This document shows, piece after piece, positions 11,897-23,300 of a DNA stretch of 64,000 nucleotides. Location of the stretch: the NCBI RefSeq assembly GCF_947179165.1, contig NC_077237.1, positions 87,892,341-87,956,340 on the forward strand, given 5' to 3'. The notes beneath the pieces were generated by a model. That model made no database searches and had not been told where the DNA came from. It saw only the letters and a program-made list of their open reading frames with translations. The position numbers were made by a program, and so were the translations under genes. The stretch's first letter is position 1; the number at the start of each line of letters is the position of its first letter. This stretch comes from Solanum dulcamara. Taxonomy: Eukaryota; Streptophyta; Magnoliopsida; Solanales; Solanaceae.

Positions 11897-13846
11897 ATGT
11901 GTAGGGTGAGGTGCAGCTGGTGGACTTATCCAAAGGCCCCCAAATTTTGCAGGATTGCAGAATATATTATTTTGATAAGGCCCAAGAAATTTCAGCCCAA
12001 ACGGATAATTGGAGGCGTTAGTCGAGCGACATTGAAGATTTCAGCTGTCTTAAGCCTAAAAAGGAAGAATTTTGCTAATTGGAAGCTCCAACTTGGGAAA
12101 CAAGCCTTCAAACTTTGCATGTCTAAATTAAAGGATATATATGCAAACTCCAGAAAGTTTCAGCTCAAACGGATAAGTGGAGACATTAGTCGAGCGACAT
12201 GGAAAATGCTAACAGGCTCCAAAATTCTCTGTGAGATCCATTCTTTTCTATTAACCTTTACAGGTCTTTGCTTGTCCTTGGTTATTTGTTGTGTATTTGC
12301 AGGTTGTTGGAGATATATACCAACATGCTTTAATAACAAATACATAGAGGACAACACCTGCAGCAGCTCAACACCTGCAGCAGCTCAACACATGCAACAC
12401 CTGCAGCAGCTCAACACCTGTTTGCCTTGTTGCTTGTCTTTGGTTGCCTGTTTTTGTTTAGAACCTCTTTGGCACTACTATGAGGGCTGCAGTAACCTGG
12501 GGCTTCTATGGAGCAACACACTCAGCTGGCTAACCACACTCTCTATTATCAACACACCCCACCAACAACTATACCAACCTGCAGCAGACAAGGAACAAAT
12601 ACACTCCATCTATGCCATCTCTAATAGCTCAACACCTGCAGCAGCTCCTTTCTTGCTGGTTCTTGCTTGGTGTGTAGATGCAGATGTCAGGATGGACTCA
12701 TCAACTTGTGCTCCCAACACCTACATAGAGCACAACACAGATACAACCAACAAAACAAATACCTTCACTAAGAGGCCTACAAAAGAATTGTGCAGCATGG
12801 CAATTAGCTTCTGGTTTTGGTGTTTGTTTGTTTGTTTGTATTTGCTTGATTGTCTTTGTTTAGACCCTCTTTGGAACTACTATGAGGGCTGCAAGGTCCT
12901 GGGGCTCTCATGGAGCAGCACACTCAGCTTTCCATCCACACTCTCTAACATAAACACACCACAGCAAACACTCCACCAACTGGCAGCACACAAGGAACAT
13001 GGGTACAGCAGCCTGCAGATCTCCTTGGCAGTGAGGTTTGGTGGTTTTGTTTTATGCAGGTACCCCAGCTGCAGCTCACTCCCAGAATCTGCATTGATCC
13101 CCATCAGTCATCCTCAGCTTCATCAATGTAGCTGGCAGACCCCCTTTAGAAATGCTACAAAGGCTGCAGCAACCTGGGGCTACTATGAAGCAGAACAATC
13201 AGATTGCCAACCACATTCTCCATTATCAACACACCTCAGCAACAAGTCCATCAACCTGCATCAGACAAGAAACAAATACAAGTTTGTTGGTGTTGTTTTT
13301 CTGTGCAGGTACTCCAAGAAGGTTAACCATCTCAAAACAAAGATCAATAAGCAGCCTAACTACAATGGAAGCAACAATGAGTTGCACAAAAACATGCATC
13401 AGCCTTTTCTCTTCCCACAATTGCTTGCCCCTCTGTTAATTGCTAATGCAGGTTCACTGATGCACACCTGCTACAACTTCAAAGTTGAGAATACTTGGCA
13501 TCACAAGGATACTGCAGCCTTCATCATCAACCACCATTTGTACCTACCATATGCAGCACAGCAGCAGAATACAGCATATGCAGCACACAATAGTTTGTTT
13601 GTGTGTTTTTCTGGTGTTGTTTGCCTGTGCAGGTACCAAAATAGGTATCTACTACTGAACCTAACCTGCAACAACAATCATGCTACCACTGCAACTATAG
13701 AGGCAGCAAGGAATTGGGTACAAGACTGCAACAACCATGTTTGTTTGCTTCATTGGCTAATTCAGGCTATCAATTTTCTCCACAACAACTCCAAGGCTGT
13801 TGGAAACTATAGCTCCATATATTTCAACTCTTTTCAGCCCCCGTAG
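11897..13846 (+). CDS. Unidentified 649-codon open frame inside the retroposon
   Basis: A single uninterrupted frame from ATG at 11897 to TAG at 13846 covers most of the insertion. I do not recognise any domain. The first third is basic and mixed. Then comes a low-complexity stretch built on SSTPAAAQHMQHLQQLNTC, from an 18-bp DNA repeat. After that come two in-frame repeats around LEPLWHYYEGCSNLGL and LDPLWNYYEGCKVLGL, with a third DNA copy read in another frame. The product is rich in Cys, Trp, Tyr and His, with no signal peptide or convincing membrane segment. Its base composition (CTGCAG- and CAACAC-rich) differs from the surrounding satellite. It may be coding, or a chance open frame over repeats lacking stop codons. 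I favour non-coding or decayed retroelement sequence at present. Confidence 0.25.
   Translation: MCRVRCSWWTYPKAPKFCRIAEYIILIRPKKFQPKRIIGGVSRATLKISAVLSLKRKNFANWKLQLGKQAFKLCMSKLKDIYANSRKFQLKRISGDISRATWKMLTGSKILCEIHSFLLTFTGLCLSLVICCVFAGCWRYIPTCFNNKYIEDNTCSSSTPAAAQHMQHLQQLNTCLPCCLSLVACFCLEPLWHYYEGCSNLGLLWSNTLSWLTTLSIINTPHQQLYQPAADKEQIHSIYAISNSSTPAAAPFLLVLAWCVDADVRMDSSTCAPNTYIEHNTDTTNKTNTFTKRPTKELCSMAISFWFWCLFVCLYLLDCLCLDPLWNYYEGCKVLGLSWSSTLSFPSTLSNINTPQQTLHQLAAHKEHGYSSLQISLAVRFGGFVLCRYPSCSSLPESALIPISHPQLHQCSWQTPFRNATKAAATWGYYEAEQSDCQPHSPLSTHLSNKSINLHQTRNKYKFVGVVFLCRYSKKVNHLKTKINKQPNYNGSNNELHKNMHQPFLFPQLLAPLLIANAGSLMHTCYNFKVENTWHHKDTAAFIINHHLYLPYAAQQQNTAYAAHNSLFVCFSGVVCLCRYQNRYLLLNLTCNNNHATTATIEAARNWVQDCNNHVCLLHWLIQAINFLHNNSKAVGNYSSIYFNSFQPP
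12357..13280 (+). repeat. Internal repeats of the retroposon
   Basis: Two layers are visible. The 18-bp unit CTGCAGCAGCTCAACACC is repeated with variants at 12357-12420 and reappears near 12630. A longer unit of about 140 bp occurs at 12461-12602, 12862-13000 and 13136-13280. Each copy starts like ACCCTCTTTGGAACTACTAT, continues GGGCTGCA...CTGGGGCT, and ends near GACAAGGAACAAATAC. The phrase TGTGCAGGTAC also recurs near 13048, 13300 and 13625. Such repeats are unusual inside a LINE coding region. Confidence 0.75.
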
Positions 13847-14367
13847 TTGATAATCATGATACTGATGCAATGGCATATTTCATCTGGATTTACTTGGTAC
13901 GACAAGACTAAAAAGAGCAAAGATGAAAAGAATTTTCCCATCCCATGCGAGATAGAAGTTTCGTATACTTGTTCTTCTTCAATGTAGCTATGTCTGGTAC
14001 GTAGCATAGTTGGAATAGGACTAGTGTACTTTTCTTTTCTTTTTTCTCATGGAAGGGGAGAGTCTCCCTCATTTATGCTTTCATAGTTGAATTGTACCGG
14101 GAGGAGTCCTCTCACAGGTTTAAGGCTTTCTAGTTATAGTTAGTATCTTCTCTGTATCGGGGATGAGTTAGCCGACCTTTAATAGGTTAGCCGACTTATG
14201 AACCACCATAGGATCGGAGGTAAGGTTTATGTCCCCCTCCTTGTATTTTTACTTTGATTATTTATGTTAAGGCTTGGGGGTGTTGCTTAACCCCTGACTG
14301 TGCACGAGAGGTGGGAGCCTCGTGTAGGGTCTGTTCCCATAAAAAAAAAAAAAAAAAAAAAAAAAAA

Positions 14368-17300
14368 CCCTCTAATGCACCGTCGGGGCTACTGAAGTCA
14401 TTCAATAGGTAGTTACGGATGCTACTATGGAAGAATCCAAGAAAATTCAACTTGTACCCCCGGTATCTAAAAAATCTGTGGGCTAACATACATGAAAAAC
14501 TGGCAAAATCGCTTAATTCCTATTGCATCGCCAATAAAATGCTCCTAAACCCCTCTAAAGAGCCTCCCGGGCTACTATATTCATTCTCCAAGTTTTTACA
14601 GATGCTACTATTGAAGAATCCAAGAAAATTTCGACCCGAACCCTCGGAACCTAAAATATCCGTGGGTTAACACGCATGAAAAATTAGCAAAATCTTATAA
14701 TTTCTATTGCGTCACCACTAAATTGCTCCTAAACACCTTCAAAGCACCGCCGAGGCTATTGAAGTCATTCCTTAGGTCGTTAGGAATGCTACTATGGAAG
14801 AATCCAAGAAAATACGACCCATACCCCGGCACCTAAAAAACCTGTCGGCTAACACACACGAAAAACTGGCAAAATTGCCTAATTCCTATTGCGTCGCTAA
14901 TAAAATGCTATTAAACCCCTCTAAAGTGCCACCGGGGCAACTGAAGTCGTTCCGTAGATCGTTACGAATACTACAATGGAATAGTTTAAGAAAATTCGAC
15001 CCGTACCCCAGCAGCTAAAAAATCCATGGGCTAATACATACGAAAAACTCGCAAAATTGCCTAATTCCTATTGTGTTGCCAATAAAATGCTCCTAAACGC
15101 CTCTAAAGCGCCGCAAGGGCTACTAAAGTCGTTCCCTAGGTCGTTACGGAGGTTAATATGAAAGAATCCAAGAAATTTCGACCCAGACCCCCGCCACCTT
15201 AAAAATCTGTGCATTAACACACACAAAAAACTAGAAAAATTGCCTAATTCCTATTACGTCGTCAATAAAATGCTATTAAACCCCTCTAAATCATCGGCGG
15301 GGCTACTGAAGTTGTTCCCTAGGTCGTTACGGATGCTACCATGGAAGAATCCAAGAAAATTTCGACCTAGATCGCCAGCACGTTAAAAATCCGTGGGTTA
15401 ACAAACACGAAAAACTGGCAAAATCGCCTAATTTCTATTGCGTAATCAATAAAATGCTCCTAAGCCCTTCTAAATCACTGTCGGGGCTACTATTGTCATT
15501 CCCTAGGTCGTTACGGATGCTACTATGGAAGAATCAAAGAAAATTCGACCCGAACCCCCGCCACCTAAAACATCTGTGGGCTAACACACACGAAAAACTG
15601 GCAAAATAACCTAATTCCTATTGCATCGCTAATAAAATGCTCTTAAACCCTTCTAAAGAACCGCCGGGGCTACTAGAGTCATTTCCTAGGTCGTTATAGA
15701 CGTTATTATGGAGGATTCCAAGAAAATTCGACCCGAACCCTCGGCATCTAAAAAAATTGTGGGCTAGCACACATAAAAAATTGGCAAAATCGTCTAATTC
15801 CTATTTCATTGCCAATAAAATGCTCCTAGACCCCTTTAAAGCACCTCCGAGGCTACTAGAGTCATTCCCAGGTCGTTACGGATGTTACTATGCTGGAATC
15901 TAAAAAATCTGTGGGTTAACACACACGAAAAATTGGCAAAATCATCTAATTCCTATTGCGTTGAAAATAAAATGCTCTTAAACCCCTCTAAAGCGCCGCC
16001 GGGGCTACTGGAGTCATTCCCTAGGTCGTTACGGATGCTACTATGTAAGAATTCAAGAAAATTTGATCCGGACCCCCGGTACCTAAAAACTCTGTGGGTT
16101 AACACATAAAAAAATGGTAAAATTGCCAAATTTCTATGGCGTCGCTAATAAAATGCTCCTAAACTGCTCTAAAGTGCCGCCGGGGCTACTATAGTCATTC
16201 CCTAGGTCGTTACGGATGCTAGTATGGAATAAAATAAGAAAATTCAACCCAGACCCCCGACACTTAATAAATCTGTAGGCTAACACACACGAAAAACTGG
16301 CAAAATTGCCTAATCCTATTGCGTCGCCAATAAAATATTCCTATACCCTTCTAAAGCGCTGGAGGGGCTATTGGAGTCATTTCCTAGGTCGTTACGGACG
16401 CTACTATTAAAAGAATTCAAGAAAATTCGACCCGGACCCTCGAAACCTACAAATTCTGTGGGCTAACATACACGAAAAATAGGCAAAATTGTCTGATTCC
16501 TATTTTATTGCCAATAAAATACTCCTAAACCCCTCTAAAGCGCCTCCGGGGCTACTAGATTCATTCTCCAGGTCATTATGGATGCTACTATGGAATAATT
16601 TAAGAAAATTCGGCCTAGACCCCCGACACCTAAAAAATTCGTAGGTTAACACATACGAAAAACTGGCAAAATCGCCTAATTCCTATTGCGTTGCCAATAA
16701 AATGCTTCTAAATTCCTCTGAAGTGCCGCCGGGGCTACTGGAGTCGTTCCCTAGGTCATTACGGATGCTACTATGGAAGAATCTAAGAAAATTCAACCTG
16801 GACCCTCGGGACCTAAAATATCTGTGGGCAAACACACATGAAAATCTGGCAAAATCGCCTAATTCCTATTGCATCGCTAATAAAATGCTTCTAAACCATT
16901 GTAAACTGCCGTCAGGGCTACTGGAGTCATTTCCTTGGTCATTACAGATGCTAATATGGAAGAATCCAACAAAATTCGACCCGGACCCCCGACACCTAAA
17001 ACATCCATGGGCTAACACACGAAATATTGGCAAAATTGCCTAATTCCTATTTTATTGCCAATAAAATGCTCCTAAACCCCTCAAAAGTGCCTCTGGGCTA
17101 ATATATTTGTTATACAAGTCGTTACAGACATTACAATGGAAGGATCCAAGAAACAATCGACCCGGACCCCGGCCACCTAAATTATTTGTGGGCTAACATA
17201 CACAAAAAACTGGAAAAATTACCTAATTCCAATTGTGTCGCCAATAAAATGCTCTTAAACCCCTCTAAAGCGCCGCCGGAGCTACTGAAGTTGTTCACTA

Positions 17301-20300
17301 GGTCGTTACCGATGCTACTATGGAAGAATCCAATAATCTTTTAACCCGGACCCCTGCACATTAAAAATCTGTGCGTTAACACACACGAAAAACTAGCAAA
17401 ATTTTCTAATTTCTATTGCATCGCTAATAAATTGCTCCTAAAACCCTCAAAAGCACCGCCGGGGCTACTGGAATCTTTCCCTAGGTCATTACAAATGCTA
17501 CTATGGAAGAATCCAACAAAATTCAACCCGCACCTCCGACACCTAAAAATTCTGTGTGCTAACACATACGAAAAACTAGCAAAATTGCCTAATTCCTATT
17601 GCATAGCCAATAAATTGTTCTTAAACCCTTCTAAAGCGCTATCAGGGTTACTGGAGTCATTCTCTATATCGTTACAGATGCTACTATAGAAGATTCCAAG
17701 AAAATTCAACCCGGCCCCTGGCACCTAAAAAATCCGTGGGCTAACACATACAAAAAACTGGCAAAATTGCATAATTCCTATTGCGTTGCCAATAAAATGC
17801 TCCTAAACCCTCTAAAGCGCCCCTTGGGCTACTAAAGTCATTCCCTAGGTCGTTACAGATGCTACAATGGAAGAATCCAAGAAAATTCAACTCGGGACCC
17901 AGGCACCTAAAAAATCCGTGGGCTAACACACACGAAAAACTAGCAAAATCGCATAATTCCTATTGCATCCCAAAAAAATATTCCTAAACCCTTCTAAAGC
18001 GTTGTTGGGGCTACTGGACTCGTTCCCTAGGTTGTTACGGATGCTACTATGGAAGAATCCAAGAAAATTCGACTCGTACCCCGGGCACTTAAAAAATCTG
18101 TGGGCTTAAACAAATGAAAAACTGGCAAAATTGCCTAATTCCTATTGCGTCGCCAATAAAATGCTCCTAAACCTCTCTAAAGCGCCGCACGGGCTACTGA
18201 AGTCGTTCCCTAGGTCGTTACTTGCGTTACTATGGAAGAATACAAGAAAATTTGACTAGACCCCCGCCACCTAAAAATTCTGTGGGCTAACACACCCAAA
18301 AAACTGGAAAAATTACCTAATTCCTATTGTGTCGCCAATAAAATGCTTCTAAACCTCTCTAAAGCGCCGCCGGAGCTACTAGAGTCGTTCCCTAGGTTGT
18401 TACAGATGCTACTATTTAAGAATCCAAAAAAATTCAACTCGGACCCCCGGCACCTAAAAAATATGTGGGCTAACACACATGAAAAAGTGGCAAAATCGCC
18501 AAATTTCTATTGCGTCGCTAATAAAATGCTTTTAAACCCTCTAAAGCGCCGCCGGGGCTACTGAAGTCTTTACCTAGGTCATTACGGACTCTACTATGGA
18601 AAAATCCAAGAAAATTTTGACCCAGACCCTGGGCATATTAAAAATCTATTGGTTAACACACACGAAAAACTGGCAAAATTGCATAATTTCTATTGCATTG
18701 CCAATAAAATGCTCATAAACCCCTCTAAAGCACCGCGGGGATAATGGAGTCATTCCCTAAGTTATTACAAATGCTACTATGGAAGAATCCAAGAAAATTC
18801 AACCTGGACCTCCGGCACCTAAAAAATCTATGTGCTAATACACACGAAAAACTGACAAAATTGCCAAATTCCTATTGCGTCGCCAATAAAATATTCCTAA
18901 ACCCTTTTAAAGCGTTGTCGGGGCTACTGGAATCATTACCTAGGTAGTTACAGATGCTACTATGAAAGATTCTAAGAAAAATTCAACCCGAACCCTTGGC
19001 AACTAAAAATTCTATGGGTTAACACACACAAAAAACTAGCAAAATCGCCTAATTTCTATTGCATTGCCAATAAAATGCTCCTAGACCCCTCTAAAGAACT
19101 GCCGGGGCTACTAGAGTCATTCCCTAGGTCATTACATATGATACTATGGAAGAATCTAAGAAAATTTAACCCGGACCCCCGACACCTAAAAATTTTGTGG
19201 GCAAACACACACGAAAAACTAGCAAAATTGCCTAATTCCTATTTTTATTGCCAATAAAATGCTCCTAAACCCCTCTTAAGCGCCTCCGGAGCTACTAAAT
19301 TCGTTCTCTAGGTCGTTACGGACGCTACTATGGAAGAATCCAAGAAAATTCGGCCTGGACCGCCGGCATCTAAAACACTCGTGGGTTAACACACACGAAA
19401 AACTGGTAAAATCGCTTAATTTCCATTGCGTTTACAATAAAATGCTCCTAAACCTCTCTAAAGCGCCGTCGGGGCTACTAGAGTCGTTCTCTAGGTCGTT
19501 ACGGATGCTACTATAGAAGAATCCAAGAAAATTCAACCCAAACCCCGGCACCTAAAAAACTGTGGGCTAACACACACGAAAAACTGGCAAAATCGCCTAA
19601 TTCCTATTGCTTCGCTAATAATATGCTCTTAAACCCTTCTAAAGCGCCGTCGGGGCTACTATAGTCGTTTCCTAGGTCATTACATATGCTAATATGGAAG
19701 AATCCAAGAATATTCGACCCGGACCCCCGGCACCTAAAAAACCTGTGGGCTAACACACATGAAAAACTGGCAAAATTGCCTAATTCCTATTTTATTGCCA
19801 ATAAAATTCTCCTAAACCCCTCTAAAGCGCCTCTGGAGCTACTAGAGTCATTCTCTAGGTCGTTACGGATGCTACTATGGAAGAATCCAAGAAAATTCTT
19901 CTCGGACCCCGGCACCTAAAAAATATGTGGGTTAACACACAAAAAAAAAACTGGCAAAATCGCCTAATTTCCATTGCGTTTACAATAAAATGCTCCTAAA
20001 CCCCTCTAAAGCAGCGCCGAGGCTACTAGAGTCATTCCCTAGGTCGTTACGGATGCTACTATAGAAGAATCCAAGAAAATTCGACCCAGACCCCGGCACC
20101 TAAAAAATCTGTGGGCTAACACACACGAAAAACTGGCAAAATCGCCTAATTCCTATTACTTCGCTAATAATATGCTCTTAAACCCTTCTAAAGCGCCGTC
20201 GGGGCTACTATAGTCGTTTACTAGGTCATTACATATGCTAATATGGAAGAATCCAAGAAAATTCGACCCGGACCCCCGGCACCTAAAAAAACTATGGGCT

Positions 20301-23300
20301 AACACACACGAAAAACTGGCAAAATTGCCTAATTCCTATTTTATTGCCAATAAAATGCTCCTAAACCCCTCTAAAGCGCCTCTGGAGCTACTAGATTCAT
20401 TCTCTAGGTCGTTACGGACGCTACTATGAAAGAATCCAAGAAAATTCTTCTCGGACCCCGGCACCTAAAAAATATGTGGGTTAACACACAAAAAAACTGG
20501 CAAAATCGCCTAATTTCCATTGCGTTTACAATAAAATGCTCCTAAACCCCTCTAAAGCGGCGCCGAGGCTACTAGAGTTATTCCCTAGGTCGTTACGGAT
20601 ACTACTATAGAAGAATCCAAGAAAATTCGACCCGGACCCCGGCACCTAAAAAATCTGTGGGCTAACACACACGAAAAACTGGCAAAATCGCCTAATTGTT
20701 ATTGCTTCGCTAATAAAATGCTCTTAAACCCTTCTAAAGCATCGCGGAGGCTACTGGAGTCTTTATCCTAGGTCGTTATGGATGCTACTATGGTAGAATC
20801 CAAGACAATTCGACCCGTACCCCCGACACCTAAAAATTCAGTGGGCTAACATACACGAAAAACTGAAAAAATCGCCTAATTCTTATTTTATTGCCAATAA
20901 AATGCTCCTAAACCCCTCTAAAGGGCCTCTTGGGCTACTAGATTCGTTCTCTAAGTCGTTACAGACTCTAGTATGGAAGAATCCAAGAAAATACGGCCCG
21001 AACCCCCGGCACCTAAAAAATCCATGGGTTAACACACACGAAAAACTGGCAAAATCGTCTAATACCTATTGCATTACTAATAAAATGCTCCTAAACCCCT
21101 CTAAAGCGCCACCGGGGCTACTAGAGTCGTTCCTCAGGTCGTTACGGATGCTACTATGGAAAAATCCAAGAAAATTCAACCCGGATCCCCTGCACCTAAA
21201 AAAATCTATGGGTAACACAAACGAAAAACTGGCGAAATCGCATAATTCCTATTACTTCGCTAATAAAATGCTCTTAAACCCTTCTAAAGCGCCGCCAGGG
21301 CTACTGGAGTCATTTCCTAGGTCATTACAGATGCTAATATCGAATAATCAAAAATATCCGACCCAGACCCCCGACACCTAAAAAATTTGTGGGCTAACAC
21401 ACACTAAAAACTGGCAAAATTGCCTAATTCCTATTTTATTGCCAATAAAATGCTCCTAAACCCCTCAAAAGCACCTCCGAGACTACTAGATTCATTCTCC
21501 AGAGCGTTACGGACGCTACTATTGAAGAATCTAAGAAAATTCAATCCGGACCTCCGGCATCTAAAAATTATGTGGGCTAACACACGAAAAACTGGCAAAA
21601 TTGCCTAATTCCTATTGCGTCGCGAATAAAATATTCCTAAACCCTTTTAAAGTGCTTCCGGAGCTACTGGAGTCGTTCCCTAGGTTGTTACAGATGCTAC
21701 TATTAAAGATTCTAAGAAAATAGGACCTGTACCCTCGACACCTAAAAAATCTGTGGGCTAATACACAGGAAAACTGGCAAAATTTCCTAATTTCTATTAC
21801 GTCGCCAATAAAATGCTCCTAAACCCTCTAAAGCACCACCTGGGCTACTGAAGTCATACCCTAGGTCGTTACGGATGCTACTACGGAATAATACAAGAAA
21901 ATTCGACCCAGGACCCCAACACCTAAAAAATATATGGGCTAACATAAACGAAAAACTGGCAAAATTGCCTAATTCCTATTGTGTCGCCAATAAAATGCTC
22001 CTAAACCCCTCTAAAGCACCGCAGGGCTACTGAATTCATTCCCTAGGTCATTACGGACGTTACTATTGAAGAATATAAGAAAATTCGACCCGGACCCCCG
22101 CAACCTAAAAAATCTGTGGGCTAACACACACAAAAAATTGGAAAAATTGCCTAATTCCTATTGCGTCGCTAATAAAATGCTATTAAACCCCTCAAAGCGC
22201 CATCAGGGCTACAGAAGTTTTTTCCTAGATCTCTACGGACTCTACTACGGAAAAATCCAAGAAACTTTTGACCCAGACCCCCGACACATAAAAAATCTGT
22301 GGGTTAACAACCACAAAAAACTGGCAATAATCGCCTAATTTCTATTGTGTCGCCAATAAAATGCTCATAAACCCCTCTAAAGCACCACCGGGGCTACTAG
22401 AGTCGTTCCCTAGGTCATTAGAGATGCTAGTATGGAAGAATCCAAGAAAAATTCAACCCGGACCTCCGGCAACTAAAAAATCTGTGGGCTAACACACAAA
22501 AAAAACTAGCAAAATCGCTTAATTCCTATTGCGTCGCCAATAAAATGTTCCTAAACCCTTCTAAAGCACTGTCGAGGCTACTGGAGTCATTCCCTAGGTC
22601 ATTACGGATGCTACTATGGAAGAATCTAAGAAATTTTGACCCAGACCCCCGGCACCTAAAATATTTCTAGGCTAACACACACGAAAAACTAGCAAAATTG
22701 CCTAATTCCTATTTTATTGCCAATAAAATGCTCCTAAACCCCTCTAAAGCGCCTCCAGGGTTACTAGATTCGTTCTTCGGGTCGTCACGGATGCTACTAT
22801 GGAAGAATCCAAAAACAATCAGTTTGGAGCCCCGGCATGTAAAAAATCTGTGGGCTAACACACACAAAAAACTGGCAAAATCGCCTAATTCCTATTGCGT
22901 CGCCAATAAAATTCTCCTAAACCCCTTTAAAGCACCGCCGGAGCTACTGGAGTCGTTTCCTAGGTCATTACAGATGCTACTATTGAAGAATCCAAGAAAA
23001 TTCAACCTGAACCTCCGACACCTAAAAAATCTGTGGGCTAACACACATGAAAAACTGGAAAAATCGCCTAATTCCTATTGCGTCGCCAATAAAATTTTCC
23101 TAAACCCTTCTAAAGCATTGTCGAGGCAACTGGAGTCATTCCCTAGGTAGTTACGGATGCTACTCTGGAAGATTCCAAGAAAATTCGACCCGTACCCCAG
23201 CACCGAAAAAATCTGTGGGCTAACACACACGAAAAACTGGCAAAATTGCCTAATTCTTATTTTATTGCAAATAAAATACTTTCGTTCTCCAGGTCATTAC

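Larger units (their letters stand above)
11874..14367 (+). mobile_element. Retroposon-like insertion with 3' poly(A), inside the satellite
   Basis: The satellite stops within a monomer just after GCTCCTAAA and resumes at 14368 with CCCTCTAATGCACCG, the next part of the same monomer. The insertion is therefore nearly clean. The inserted 2.5 kb ends in an uninterrupted run of 27 A (14341-14367), the mark of target-primed reverse transcription by LINE machinery. The last 500 bases (13847-14340) are non-coding and resemble a 3' untranslated region. No reverse transcriptase, endonuclease or gag motif is visible, so this is either a 5'-truncated LINE, a non-autonomous passenger or a retroposed transcript. 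I could not recognise a clear target-site duplication. Confidence 0.7.
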
